Of a DNA stretch of 64,000 bases, positions 1-13,000 are shown piece after piece. The position numbers and the translations under genes are program-made. The notes below the pieces were generated by a model. That model saw only the letters and a program-made list of their open reading frames with translations. It searched no databases and was not told the origin of the DNA. Numbering within the stretch: position 1 is the first letter of the stretch; every line of letters begins with the position of its first letter. Origin of the DNA: Branchiostoma lanceolatum (Eukaryota; Chordata; Leptocardii; Amphioxiformes; Branchiostomatidae); NCBI RefSeq assembly GCF_035083965.1, contig NC_089738.1:12116734-12180733 (forward strand). The letters are read 5' to 3'.

Positions 1-595
1 TGGAAACGGATCACACACAGCCGACCATGGCCTCCCGTCCTTCTCCACACCATGGTTGGGAGTTAGTCGTGAGCTAGCAAGGTCATCTGTGATTGAGAGT
101 TGCCTAGTAGTCCTTAATAGTAATTTTTGGCAGCCGACTGTAAATTTTTACAAATTAAACTTGGAAAAGTAATATTCTTCTTAACTATTAGATGCGATCA
201 GAGAGACAAACTGGGGCAAGAATAGAACGGATTCCAGGCTACTCCAATCTCAGCGCCACTGCATGGAGTGGTATTTACCAAGATATGACAATAGATGTTA
301 GGTAGGTGTGGTGATGTTTGCTTTGGGCGATAATCGGTATCAATATAGCTTTCCTGTGTGTATTTATCTCTATTGGTAAATCCCGCTTTGTTTTTGTGGT
401 AAATCCTATTTAAACTCCAGGTGTCATTTAAACTATTTCGTTATCATGTCCCAGGTAGTTCTGATGATGTTTGCTTTGGCCGATAAACGGCACCTATATA
501 GTTTTTCTGTGTGTATTTATCGCTTTTGGCAAATACAACTTTTGGGGACAAATCCCAGGTGTCAGAGACACTGTTCTAGAGCATTAGCATACATA

Positions 596-700
596 CTATT
601 AGAGAGAGAGAACTTTATTGCACGACAATTGTACACGGTACAATGTATGGCAACAACATAATACAAAATAGAGGTATAGAATAAAATTTAACATCCTTAT
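596..700 (-). mobile_element. LINE 3'-end fragment
   Basis: About 90 bp here match, with scattered differences, the stretch at 29608-29700 (shared blocks include aactttattgc, tatggcaacaaca and gaataaaa). At 29.6 kb that stretch lies just beyond the stop codon of a non-LTR retrotransposon reading frame on the minus strand. I therefore read this as a severely 5'-truncated copy of the same LINE family, in the same orientation. No coding part is left. Confidence 0.5.
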
Positions 701-3700
701 TACTAATACAATAAGGGATAATGTAAGATAGATTGTCAGTGCACTGTTATTTATGAATTATAATCAGCTCTTTGAAATTGTTAGATATTAGCAATAGTTC
801 AACTGTCATGTATGTAAGTTGCTATACAGTTTACTAGCTACAATTGTCGCGCAGTAAAGTTCTTCTTATCCTTATGTAAACTATTACCTGGTTATGTCCC
901 AGTTACGTTACTGTTTGTCTAAAAAAATAGCGATAGCGATGGATCCCAAGTAAGTCTGATAATGGTTGCCTAAAACATCAAATGCCCAAATCAAACATTA
1001 CCAGACTTAACTAGCTTAATGTATATCCATGGGTTAATCCCACTTGTCATGCGGTGCTTCGATCTTGGTTGTGAAGTGGTCGGGAGCAAAGCTATGTAGC
1101 TTATCATTTAATGCTACAACTACTGTACATGTACACACACTGTCGCACACATCTTAGTTGCTAGGTTACTACAGTCGGTTTGCATCTGCTTCAGACCGTT
1201 TTTCAACTTTTCTATCTATTTATAACTAGTTATTTAGTTATTCAGTTATTTATTCATTTGTAAGTACATATACTGAATAAAAAAGAGTCCTCAATCAAAA
1301 GAACGTCTCTGAACAACTGTTATTATTATATTAATAATTATGGTAGCATTAGAACCTGCCCTTGCATGTTGCAACGCAATTTCCAAGTTTATGACTGGAG
1401 GGAGGATCACAAAAAGTCAGTTGCCGGGAAAAAATGGTATCCTTTCTATCAATATATGTTTGGATGTATTAAACGGCGAAAAGTCGTTTCAGCGCAAAAG
1501 AAATGACGTAAAACTACCCAGCCGGCCCGTTTATTCTTTAAACGTCGAGGCCGAAGTCAGAAGACCTTTATTAATTTGAGAGAGAGAAAAACATGAACAC
1601 TAAAGTCAAGAATCTTCTGCACTTATGCCAGTTTGTACTACAAATCGCCTTCTCTTTTGTATCATATTGAATCCAGAAACGGAATGGTCTTGATCTAAGA
1701 GTTCACTCGTTGGGCCCTCTTTTTAAAAAAAAATATTCAATACGTCTGTGCGCCCTGTTGCTTCATCTTACTTCAACTCCGGACCAAGATACACCTGCGC
1801 CCTTCTCACACGCATTCGTGTCGTTACCTGCAGCTTTGGTCATAGGCTCGATTTACACACAAGTTTTCGGAGTCGACTCGGGCGGCGTGTGTGGAGCTTT
1901 AGGATGCTCAAATGGAGTTTTCCTACTAGAAAACGCCACTTGAGTGGCCTAGGGTTGTCCATGCCCTGAGCCAACTCCAAGTCGACTCAAAAACGCGTGT
2001 GTAAACCCAGCCTATTGTTTTTTTCGTAATCTAATTGCTAATCCTTTCTGCAGCTGTGGGTGCCGGTGCGAATTACGTCAACCAACGTGTTTTATACAGA
2101 CTTGAAAATTCAATATTTCAACTCTAATACTGGTACTGAACATTTCCTACTCAAAGAATCCCCGTTGCTTTCCTATTAAGGTTATGCTCAAATTATGTCC
2201 ATAACGCAATTATATTTGTTAGAAACCAAATTGATGATAATCGAGACTTATTGTAAAGATTTCTGTCATCATCATCACTTTCACATAGGTACCTCTTTAC
2301 TCATTACTGACCCTTTGTTAGCATATTTTTCTTTATTCAAATCACCTCGGATGCATAATATTTATAAGACTATTCCGTTATCGTTTACAAATATTTATGT
2401 CATCGTATATGATTGTATTACTAAGTGGTGCCACAAACATAAGCAGTATGAAGAAAGACTTATCTCCACACCTAGCTTGCATGAAATAAGATCTAACCCA
2501 TACATCAAAAGCAATATTTCATACGTACGTACATATTACCAGTTACATTTATTTCGTCAAAAAAACAAGCCGTTTCGGAGAACCAAAATTCAAAATGTAC
2601 ATCAGTACAAGAAGAAACATCTACCATACCTTAGAGTACAGGTTGGTGTCGACGTGCGGGATTAGTTTGAGGCTGATGATGACTCCGGGAGTTCCTCAGG
2701 AAAGATTGACCACTGCTGATTTGTGGCCGAGCTTTTAATCGGTTTGAACGCCCACACTCCCAGCTAGTGTGCTCCCTGTGATGACGTCGGACGTACACTG
2801 GAAATGTCACATTGGAAATGTCACATGCGTATTTTAGTTCTTCAACGGACACTCAAGATCTGATGTACACTAGCTAAAGAAGAATGTTCATTTTCTAAAC
2901 TGACATAATGTTAAAATGTTGGACAGCAGACTAGGCTACGTACGATTTTTGCTACAATACGTATTAAGGCGTTTTTAGAATACTAGTAGTATTCTTATTA
3001 AACTTATTTACTAAAATCCATTTTCTGGTCGTCTCTTGAGGTCTGAAGGAGTGCTTGCAAAACGCAGGCTATTTTGATGATGTAGACTGATCCTGCGTCT
3101 GCTTAAAATTATCAAATGTCGAGTGTCGGTTGAGACTCGTAACCTACAAGGTTTTCTGGAAAGTGAACGTCACAAACGGCAGTCTGTACGTCTTCGACGT
3201 AACTTACATCCTCATTCACTTCTAAAACAAGCCCATTTTCTTCGCTTCAACTTTTATATGCGCACGTCTTGCCTCTTCCATCTCAACAATTGACGTTCGT
3301 CCGGCTCGCAGACTATCTTGAACTATTGGTTTATGGTACTCATCAGATGCCGAGATGTCGCGAGACTCTTGTCCTTTAAGTTTTCTCGGCGATGGACGGA
3401 AACACTTAAGACTGTCGTGACGTCTTTAGATCACTGAATGCAACAAGATGATGTCGAGTAGATGAATAGTGTTGTCTGGTCCAGTTTTTTTTCCTTCATT
3501 CGCAGACGCTGTGCTACAGCAGGCGCTCAAGTGAGTAATTCTACGGCACCATGGACATCTACAAAATCTTTTAGAACGAAGTTTCACAAACTTAGAATTT
3601 AGATGACAGAAAAACAACTGGTCATCGTAACAAGCAAATTTTTGTTCCCGAAGTGTTTGAAATTGTCATCACCACTCTTAGGATCACATTCTTAGCAGGT

Positions 3701-3865
3701 TCATCAACATCGTACGATCCTAATTGGGATAGTGGTGCATGTGTATTATAAAACTCAGCTGTCTTGATAAGGAAAAGGCTGTCTTATCTCTTTTTCAACG
3801 GTCTGCCCTGTAGTACTGTCAAGTTAAAGCTGGAAAATTCTACATCAAAATCGTATGACGGCGGC

Positions 3866-3920
3866 GTGATGTCCGGTCACATATAGGCCGTCTGACGGCC
3901 TATATGTGACCGGACATCAC
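3866..3920. repeat. Perfect 26-bp inverted repeat (hairpin)
   Basis: Bases 3866-3891 and 3895-3920 are exact reverse complements, separated by a 3-nt loop at 3892-3894. As RNA or single-stranded DNA this would form a 26-bp stem. No transcript unit around it is evident. It could be the core of a small foldback transposon or a small-RNA precursor; nothing in the sequence decides between these. Confidence 0.9.
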
Positions 3921-6129
3921 TTTACCTTAGACCTTAGATCTCCCCGCAACTTCGTTTCATAGGTCGACTTGGCGAACTGTTTTTCTCCAGAGGTTCCGGT
4001 TTGTGCCGCTACTGCCATTTCCTCCAATGGATGAGTTAATCCAATTTCTTTGCCATCAATTTGTTTTGTTTGTCTAGAGTGACTTTAGGTCTTCCTCTCG
4101 GTCGTGTGCGCCCGTGCCGTCAAGAAGACGGAAGGAAGGAAGTTAAAAGCTGGGCTGAGTATCTCATATCTAGGTTCTGTGATGCATATTTATTTACGTT
4201 ATTATAGTCACGTTGGGGTTTCTCCTAGAATTCAGAGCTGCTCAAAGCATTCTACTACAAAGTGGCACCCCCCTTATGTAAAACACACCCCAGCTCTAAG
4301 GCGATTTATGGCGTGTAACTGTAGTGGTGTATGCAACTGTAGTACTTAGTATAGAAATGCGATCCCTCCTTAACGTGCCTTCTCCGTTTCGTACGGATCA
4401 ACACGCCTTACGTCCAGTACGGTTCCGGTACCGAATGCCAAACGTTGTTTGGGATTAGAAGCTTCCTGTCCTTTAAATGTCGTGGTTACCATTTAATTTA
4501 CTTTCAACGGCCGGGTAAGGAGGGTGTTCGAAATTCTAAGAAATGACTTTCTTTTTTACCGTTTATATATTAACGTTTTGACCACACCGCTTTTATGATA
4601 GTTTCATTCTCGATAAAATGTAAAATTTAGGGATTTTAGGTTCAAAAAGTAGATAAGCACGTTTTTCAGGCACACGTACTTTATTTGTTAGGAAAATGTA
4701 TCCATTAATGATTGCCAAAATATGACAGCTTATTTTTCTTCGACGCATTGTTATGTATTATTGACGCATGTTACAGCACTACACTTTCGCTTTTTCTTCG
4801 AAAGAATTAACACCTTTGGCTACATTTCTAGAAGAGTGATGAGAGGACGTACCGCCGGATATCTAGAAACTGGGCAGGTCACGCAAGTAACATGGTGGAA
4901 CGCATCAAACGGTAACTAATGTTACAGTCAGTGTAAACATTTTTCTCAGCGAGTTGAGATACAGATGACAACAAACACTCATTTCCTGTTCCCTTAGAAA
5001 GCCAACAATGGTAAGACATAGCTAAAACGGCAATTTCCTGTCTTATGCGGAAAAGGGGGCCCCGCCGGGAAGTTAACGGGCTGGGTTTTTTATGCACTTT
5101 CGGGCGGGCCCCCTACGTGGCGTAACGCATGCTACTGAATTTGGCGACAGCCATAAACCACCTTACATACCGTACAAGAAAAGGAGCATGAGCGATCTTA
5201 CTTGATCTGTCAGGGGGCCTGAGTAGCTGGCTTCACCGGCCAACCCAGAAACCTCGCAACTGCTTTGTTATGTTTTGACAGCTTTATTAATTTGCCATCT
5301 CCTCTCAGGCGACAACCGTTTTTCAGGGATTGGAATCCCACCTGTGGCTCTAATTTCTTCCAAGCCATCAACCTATACTAATGTTGTGGTGCCTTGTGCG
5401 TAAAACATAATAAGTGTTGTGGGAATACAAAGAAAGCAATGGTGGTCATATCGACAGTCCTAAAGACAATGTTTGGCACACTTCCATGAGAACGAGCCAA
5501 TGTTTACGGGATATTAAGTCCACACAGTGATTGAAAACCAGCAGGTGTCATACAAACCATTAAATTTCCTCTTTAAAAGTTTGCGGCAAGCTCTAGTGGC
5601 ATCTGGACGATTGGCAAGTAATTATGAAAACCCGGAATCGTGTTTTGATACACAAAGGACCAACACCGCTGGGAATGACCACCTGTGGGTGTGCAGCTTT
5701 AGTGTGGGCGTAGGGGTTCTTACTGTATACGTCATAGGTGTCAGTCATCTGAAACAATCTGATTTTTTCTTTAAGCTACAAAGTTAACAGGGTGTGCCCG
5801 TTTTAAACCCCACCGAAAAGGTGATATTTCTGGATTGCAACAATTAAACACAATATACATAACGCTGCCATACGAGCACGCGATATGACTTATATCAACG
5901 GCACCCGACAAAAATATGATTTAAAAGCAACCAAAGCAATATTAGTGCCCAAAGAAAGGGAATAGAATAATGCTGACATCTTTATGGTAGTGACATTTAC
6001 TAACACTGTTTAGCACATTTGCGTAGTAACGTTAACTTCATACTTTAAATTTGAGCATTTCAAATCCGCGCATCGCTGTGCATTGGCAGAGGTCATAAAA
6101 TAATTTGTCTGGGTTGGAGATGGTGTCCT

Positions 6130-6670
6130 GATCTTGGAGCAATGAACACATGATGAAATTTTGGGAAAGGTTTGAATTTAATCAGGAATTTTGTTATTAT
6201 GTTTTTTGAAATTAAATACAAATTTTGGAAGTTATAAATCAGCTGCATCAAATTACAAGACTCTCAAACACTTGACATGACATATATAACTGAGAAAGAG
6301 AGGAATATCTATAATCTTGATTATGCGAATGGATACCTGATTTTCATGATTGATGGCAAAATAATTTAATTCCATTGTGGTAAATGATGGGGATTGCATT
6401 CTTTCAGCATTTGGAAGTAGTAAACCTGGCCCACATTATCAGACAAAAATCATCAAATGAGGGCCTCATTTACACAATTGATGAGGAATGCTACAATAGC
6501 CTTCTTTGATAAGATAAGACTTTCATACTTTAAGCAACTTGTGTTATTTGGGTAGAGAAGATAAGCAACTGGCATAATTCATGCAAATGAGATCCTTATT
6601 TGCATAATAAATTGAAAACATTAAAGACATGGCACTCGAAAAGGCCAACATCAGTCGGCGAAGGTATCAG
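6130..6670 (+). repeat. Dispersed repeat (family R1), diverged copy
   Basis: This AT-rich stretch shares ordered blocks with 20290-21150 and 22040-22400: a 'pulse' of atgcaaatgag, ttatttgcataat, an aaggccaacatc/aaggtcaacatc block and a closing gaaggtatgaggtcg-like block. The order is conserved but the spacing varies. It looks like an old non-autonomous element. I cannot define termini or target-site duplications by eye. Confidence 0.4.
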
Positions 6671-6684
6671 GTCGGGGAACTCTA

Positions 6685-6750
6685 GTTGATTGATTGATCG
6701 ATCGATTGATTAATTGATTCCTTCATTGATTCCTTCATTCAGTCAGTCAC
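6685..6750. repeat. TGAT/TTCA tetranucleotide microsatellite
   Basis: Imperfect tandem ttga/tgat units run into ttcattgattcc and cagtcagtc units. It is a simple-sequence tract upstream of the monoamine oxidase gene with no sign of function. Confidence 0.75.
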
Positions 6751-7084
6751 AGAGGTCCCCCAGACAAACCCACCGACACAGCGAATGGTTTATTCCAATG
6801 ACCCCCTTTTAGGATCTTGACTTTTGACCTCTTGTTGTAATGTTGTTGAGCGGGCACGAGAAAGTTTACATAGGACCTCACGCATGCCCCGTGACAGCCA
6901 GTTAAACATTATTAAACTATAGTAGACATTGAACACCGTGGTTCGGTCTACAAAAGTACAACGTGTACGTGTACGCGTCAGCAACATTTTTTGAGACTCA
7001 GGACAGTCTGCTCGTTTGGGTTGACCCCAAGTTGGCATGACCTAAAAAGCTGAAATTAGTTTTAGGCAACCCGACGTTACTAAA

Positions 7085-10000
7085 ATGACTACATGTGATG
7101 TGATTGTAGTTGGTGCTGGCATCAGTGGTGAGTGTGCATTATTTTCCTTCTGGACTGTTAATGATTGTTTATTGAAGATTTCTTTTCTCATTTGCATTTT
7201 GAATGTTGAAAAAAATTTATTAAGTTTTATACCTGGTATTGTACCCTGAGGAACACCAGAGATCCAGAGTCTCTCAGATCATACCAACATAAACTTCTCT
7301 GGTTGAGACTGGTCTGCCTTAAAGTCAAGGTCAATGACCTCAATTTGGGACACCCAGGTGGCTTGAGACTTGTTCAGCATATGTTACAGCACATGATATG
7401 TTTAAGGCTATGGAATTAAGAAATTCACCCAAACTTTGAGATCTTTGATTTCCTGTTTTGCATGTACAATTTTGTTCCACACAGGTCTGAGTGCAGCCAA
7501 GCTCCTCCATGAAAAAGGGCTGGATGTGTTGGTTCTGGAGGCCAGGGACAGGGTGGGAGGGCGCACCTGCACTGCATATGTGAGAAATACCATTGATGAT
7601 GATTGATCTTATTTATTACGACAGATTAAGTTACATGCAAATGTTACCAAGATCTAATGATGAACTTCATGTACTTTATTCGATTTTTTCTCCACTTGAT
7701 CATGCTGAATCCTTCAAAATTTCACATCTTATAATTACTGTACTAATTTTTTTGTAACAGTTGTAACATTTCTAGATCTCCTTTTCACGCATAAGAAGTT
7801 TTCCTTATTCAACACTATTGAACCATAACTTTCGATGATTTATCATAATGATTGACTATTGATAGTCATCATAACCCAATGACCATGCCTCAGGTGTTGA
7901 ATCTCGTTTAAACATCTAATTAAGTTCTTTGTGCAAAATGTGCAGGGAGAAGGATTCGGTTACTGTGACGTTGGTGGATCGTACGTCGGCCCCTCTCAGA
8001 ACAGACTCCTCCGTCTGTCCAAAGAGCTTGGGATAGAGACCTACAAGATGCACGATGAGGGGCAGTACATTTTCATGACTGGAGTGAGTATTAGAATATA
8101 TTGTTGATGTCTCAAAATGGCTTTTCTAAATTATAACAAAATGGACCAAATATGTTACACATAAATCCTTTTTTTATTTGATTCAACCATCAACACAAAG
8201 ACATAATAAAACATCCAGCAGAAATCGAAGCACATCATATAGTTATCATTTGTACATGATATAGATAAGGATCCACAAATCAACAGAAAAGTAATAAATT
8301 AATCAAATACATAATGCACATAAACCCTTAAGCTTAGCACACTGAAGAAGCTGTTTGGCTAAACCAATTCTCTACGTGTTACGTTGTTAGGAAGCAGGTA
8401 GAAGGTTACATGTACATGTCCGGTAGCACTCATGGCTTAATGTCAAGAAGTGCACATCCTGTGTAAAGCAATCTCGACTTGATCCTTGAGCGGCCATGAC
8501 AGATAGCTAGAATCATGCATGTTTTTGTCTGTCATGGCCGCTCAAGGATCAAGTCAGATTTCTTCTTGACGTATATAGACTCAAGTTGTGTAGAGGAGGA
8601 GCAAGATCCGGCCAATATTTTGCAATTTAGACATTTCTTCCGAAAATAAAATCTAGGTCTCAGACATGAAGACTTTCATTCTCACATTTGTTGCTGAAGA
8701 GATTTTATTCTTGCAGTATATAACTGTCAATTCTGTGAAAATGATTTAGATGATTATCATAGAGTATTATGCAGCCGACTTATAATTGATTAAGTTAAAT
8801 TTTAATTTTAAAAGATCAAGACATCATGCTCAGTTTTTCTACATGTTACTGTTACACATGTATTTGGTAATCTAATATAACCTTGTTGACACAGGGCAGA
8901 CCTACTCAGTACAAGCCCCTCCCTACCTTCTGGAACCCGTTCAAAACCATGGATCTCCTGCACATGCTCAGGCTTATTGATGAGTATGGGAGCAAAGTAA
9001 GTAAAAGGGTTAATTTTGTTTCATTTAAAAAACACTGTCACAGTTACTGTTACTACAGAATTGAAACAGTCTGTACTACAGAATTGTTTCAACTGTGCAA
9101 TCTTACCACAAATGAAATTCCCTGCAACGATAGATAAATTTACGGTACTTTTAAAAATCAGATATAATAGTAGCCAAGAAAATGTAGCATTGCTGCAATA
9201 AAGAAGCTTAGGAAAGTACTGCAAATGGCCATGATATTAATGACTAGCTGTGGCGATACTACAGAATTTCTTATCCTGTCAATGGCAATACTGTAAATTC
9301 ATTTATTTTCACTGGGACTCAGTTTTGCTGTAGAAGGTAAAGGAGATTTTAGCAGTGTTTTATGTTAAACTTTGAAGATGAAACCATTCTGTAGTACTGT
9401 AGTTATACACTGGAAATGCATGTTTGTGGGGTCATGCATTTGTAGTGGAGATCGTGCTCACCACGAAAACCATGAAAATAAAACCACCGCAAACATTTCA
9501 TATGTTTCAAGATTTACTGTACGTGTACTGCATGACAGATCCCAGCTGATGCACCCTGGGATTGCCCTCATGCTGCGGAGTGGGACAGGATGACGATGAA
9601 GGAATTCTGGGAAAAGCACTGCTGGACAAAGTGAGCGACAAAGAAGTCATGTCATGTAGAGGGAAAATCTTTATCTAACTCATTTACTTTTTTTGTAATA
9701 AATTTGCAATTATGCTTTTCTTTTGAGGTTATTGTTCCAACAACCTGTTGGAATAAAATTTATGGCCAATGGCACCGGCTCCTGCAGAAAGTCTCAATTT
9801 GAATTGGCCACTGCTGGGCTGGGTCCTGCTGTCAATTGCTGATGTTGGCTGTTGAATGGAGTTTTTATGCCCCCAGGGGACGGCAAAAAAGTAGTTGCTG
9901 GTTGGATAAGTCGGTTGGTTGCCAGAGGGTCGTAAACTCTTGATATTGTAAAATTGGACGAGACTCAGTTTTAATTGGAGGTTGATGTCTGTGTGAGGTT

Positions 10001-13000
10001 GTTTGACTGTGTTGTATTTTTCCTATAGAACTGCTATCACGTTTGGTGACTTGTTGGTGGAGTCATTTGTGACAGCAAAGTCCCACCAAGTGTCCATGCT
10101 GTGGTTCCTGTGGTACATTAAACAGTGCGGAGGTAAGCTCTTGATTTCTAACAGCTCAAGTTTTTGGTTACTTGAAAAGATCTTGTGGTTTTGCAGCGTA
10201 GCAGTTTCTCTGTCTCAGTATGTAGCAGTTCAAATCCCAGGCTTTGACTTGACCGTAGATCAAACCATAATCATCCGCCACTCATGAACGTCCGGGTCTG
10301 CTCAGATGATGTTCGACTCTGCCACTACATCATCTTGCCGTATCTCGTTCCGTCTCGCACATGTGATGTAACCTCGCGGTGTTCAATTCCCACATATGAT
10401 GCGCGTCATCATATTGTCGCAATGTGCATGCCAATAATACTATGTTGTATGTTGCATTCTTGATTATAATAAAGAGGGGATAAAGCAATAAAGTAAGTCC
10501 CACTGTTGCCCCCGTGTTGGGCAAATAGTCACAATAAGTTTTGATCATTTCTTTTTCTTATTGGTTGAGTTTGATTTTATGTCTCCTTTCAAAGCCAATT
10601 ATTATTCATTTCCCCAACAGGCTTTGACAGGTGCTGTTCAACAGGAAATGGTGGACAGGTAAGTCTGTCTTACAACAGGTGTGTTTTACATGACGTATAA
10701 CTTGTATTTTTTCATGCATTGATATAACAACAGTAGCATAAGAATATGTATATGGAATAAAGAATTAGATCTATGTGGCTAAATGCATCTTATTTTGGAT
10801 TAGCATAATATACAAAATATTATACATACATCTGTTTGTGTTGGAAGAAAGTTTAGCATTGTACTATGATAACTTCCGACACAGATGAGCTTCCATGATC
10901 CTCTGGTGTTAACAGTTGAATTCTGTCATGCCTCTAGGAAAGGAAATTTCTGGGTGGATCCCAGCAGATCAGCTTGAGGATGCAGGAGTTGTTGGGGGAC
11001 CGTGTGAAACTGAAACATCCGGTCATGAGGGTGGAGCAAGGGGAGGATGGAGTGACACTGTACACAGACACACAGGACAGGTTTCAGGTGAGTGATGAGG
11101 ATGGTGAGGGGGATGATGGAGTGACACTGTACACAGACACACAGGACAGGTTTCAGGTGAGTGATGAGGATGGTGAGGGGGAGGATGGAGTGACACTGTA
11201 CACAGACACACAGGACAGGTTTCAGGTGAGTGATGAGGATGGTGAGGGGGAGGATGGAGTGACACTGTACACAGACACACAGGACAGGTTTCAGGTGAGT
11301 GATGAGGATGGTGAGGGGGAGGATGGAGTGACACTGTACACAGACACGCAGGACAGGTTTCAGGTGAGTAGTGAGGGTGGTGAGGATGGGGGAGAAGAGT
11401 GAAGTGGTATTGCACACAAACACTCATGTTTGGGACACTGGTTTCATGTAAGATCTAGTACATTAAGAGTGGCAGGATCCCATAACAATGTAATGAGGAG
11501 GACATGCCAACAGTATTACACACCCTCTGGCAGAACACTGTTACAGAAACTGCATTGCTCCATCTGACTGAACATATATTTACAACTGTAGCATGGAAAC
11601 ACACAAACATAGACACACACAGGCAGATAGACACACATAGACACACACACATATATATACATACATAAACACACACACAAATACACAGTCACATACATAG
11701 TATTATATAAACACACACACACACATGCACCCACCCACCCACAAACACACTACTAGTAATCTTATATGATGCACACACATGCAGACAAGCTAAAACAATA
11801 GGTCCAATTCCTTTTGATCATTTAACATTTAACTTTCTCGCTACATAATTCCTGAGTTACTTTCCGATGATTTAAACTTGATTCCTCATTCATTTTCAGG
11901 CTCGTCACATGGTATTTTCCATTCCTGTGCCCTTGCAACTGAAAGTGACGTTTGACCCTCCGCTACCGACGCCGCGTTACCAGCTGATTCAGCGTGTTCC
12001 GATGGGCTCGGTTCTGAAGATAATGGTGTACTATGAGCGGGCATTCTGGAGAGAGAAAGGTTACTTTACATTCTTTAGACTTTGTCTGTTACAGTAATAT
12101 CTCTTTAAGGTTATACTGTTAATGCACTGCTACTTAATTTTGTGTTAGAGGGGGGAAGGAGTTTTTTGCGCTGTTTTAACATTAAATTTGCAGTAACAAG
12201 TTGAAACAGTAGTCATATCTTGGAATGGCATATTAATGGTGTCATGGATTCATGATGTTTCATACTTAACATTATTACCCCTAAGTGGTGACTAGTTAAG
12301 TCAAACCTGTACTAGCAACCACCTCTGCAAAAGGACCACCTGGCCATGGAGACCACTTTCTGGTGTTTGCTTAGATTAAATTTCCCAATAACCTAAGCAT
12401 TAAGAAGGTTTGACCATAGGCAAACAACCACTGTACATTTTGTTGAGTTTTATTCATGTTTCTGTAGGCTACTCTGGTCTGATAATTATAGAAGAAGAGG
12501 ATGCCCCTGTCTGTTTCACTTATGATGACACCAAACCGGATGGATCTTACCCTTGTATCATTGGGTAAAAAATCTCGTCTTAACCATATGAAGAAAGTGA
12601 AGAAGCTATGATAATCATACTCATAAGTACAATGATTATAATAATAAAGACCTGAAAATCTCTTATTAAGGATTCTCAGGACAGTTTAACATCATGGAAG
12701 AGGATGGCCCAGTCACCTTTACATTTGATGACACCAAGCCAGATGGATCCTACCCTTGCATTGTTGGGTAAAGTTGATCTGTTGCAAAACACTTGCACAG
12801 CTTGCCAAGCTTCTCCAATCACAGCTTGCCAAGCTTTATAGGGCTCCCTTGGAAATCAGTTTCAACGTTTATTGAAGGGACCACCCTAAAGATTGATAAA
12901 TAAATAAATCATATAGATAAATATAGCTTCTCCAATCACAGCTTGCCAAGCTTCTCCAATCACAGCTTGCCAAGCTTCTCCAATCACAGCTTGCCAAGCT

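Larger units (their letters stand above)
1..7084. other. Intergenic region, no supported gene
   Basis: No reading frame in this stretch shows a recognisable domain, a chain of exon-like segments or coding-type composition. The longest open frame, at 2195-2665, is AT-rich and rich in tracts of small hydrophobic and basic residues without any motif I recognise. What the stretch does hold is listed separately: a LINE 3'-end fragment near 600-700, a perfect hairpin at 3866-3920, a dispersed repeat around 6130-6670 and a TGAT-type microsatellite. The last few hundred bases probably include the promoter and 5' UTR of the monoamine oxidase gene, but I see no clear core promoter element. Confidence 0.6.

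Noticed and set aside
2195-2665. 156-codon plus-strand open frame
   Set aside because: No domain, no supporting splice sites and composition typical of AT-rich non-coding DNA.
10926-11427. Two minus-strand open frames of 134 and 165 codons
   Set aside because: Both are shadows of the 69-bp repeat in MAO exon 8.
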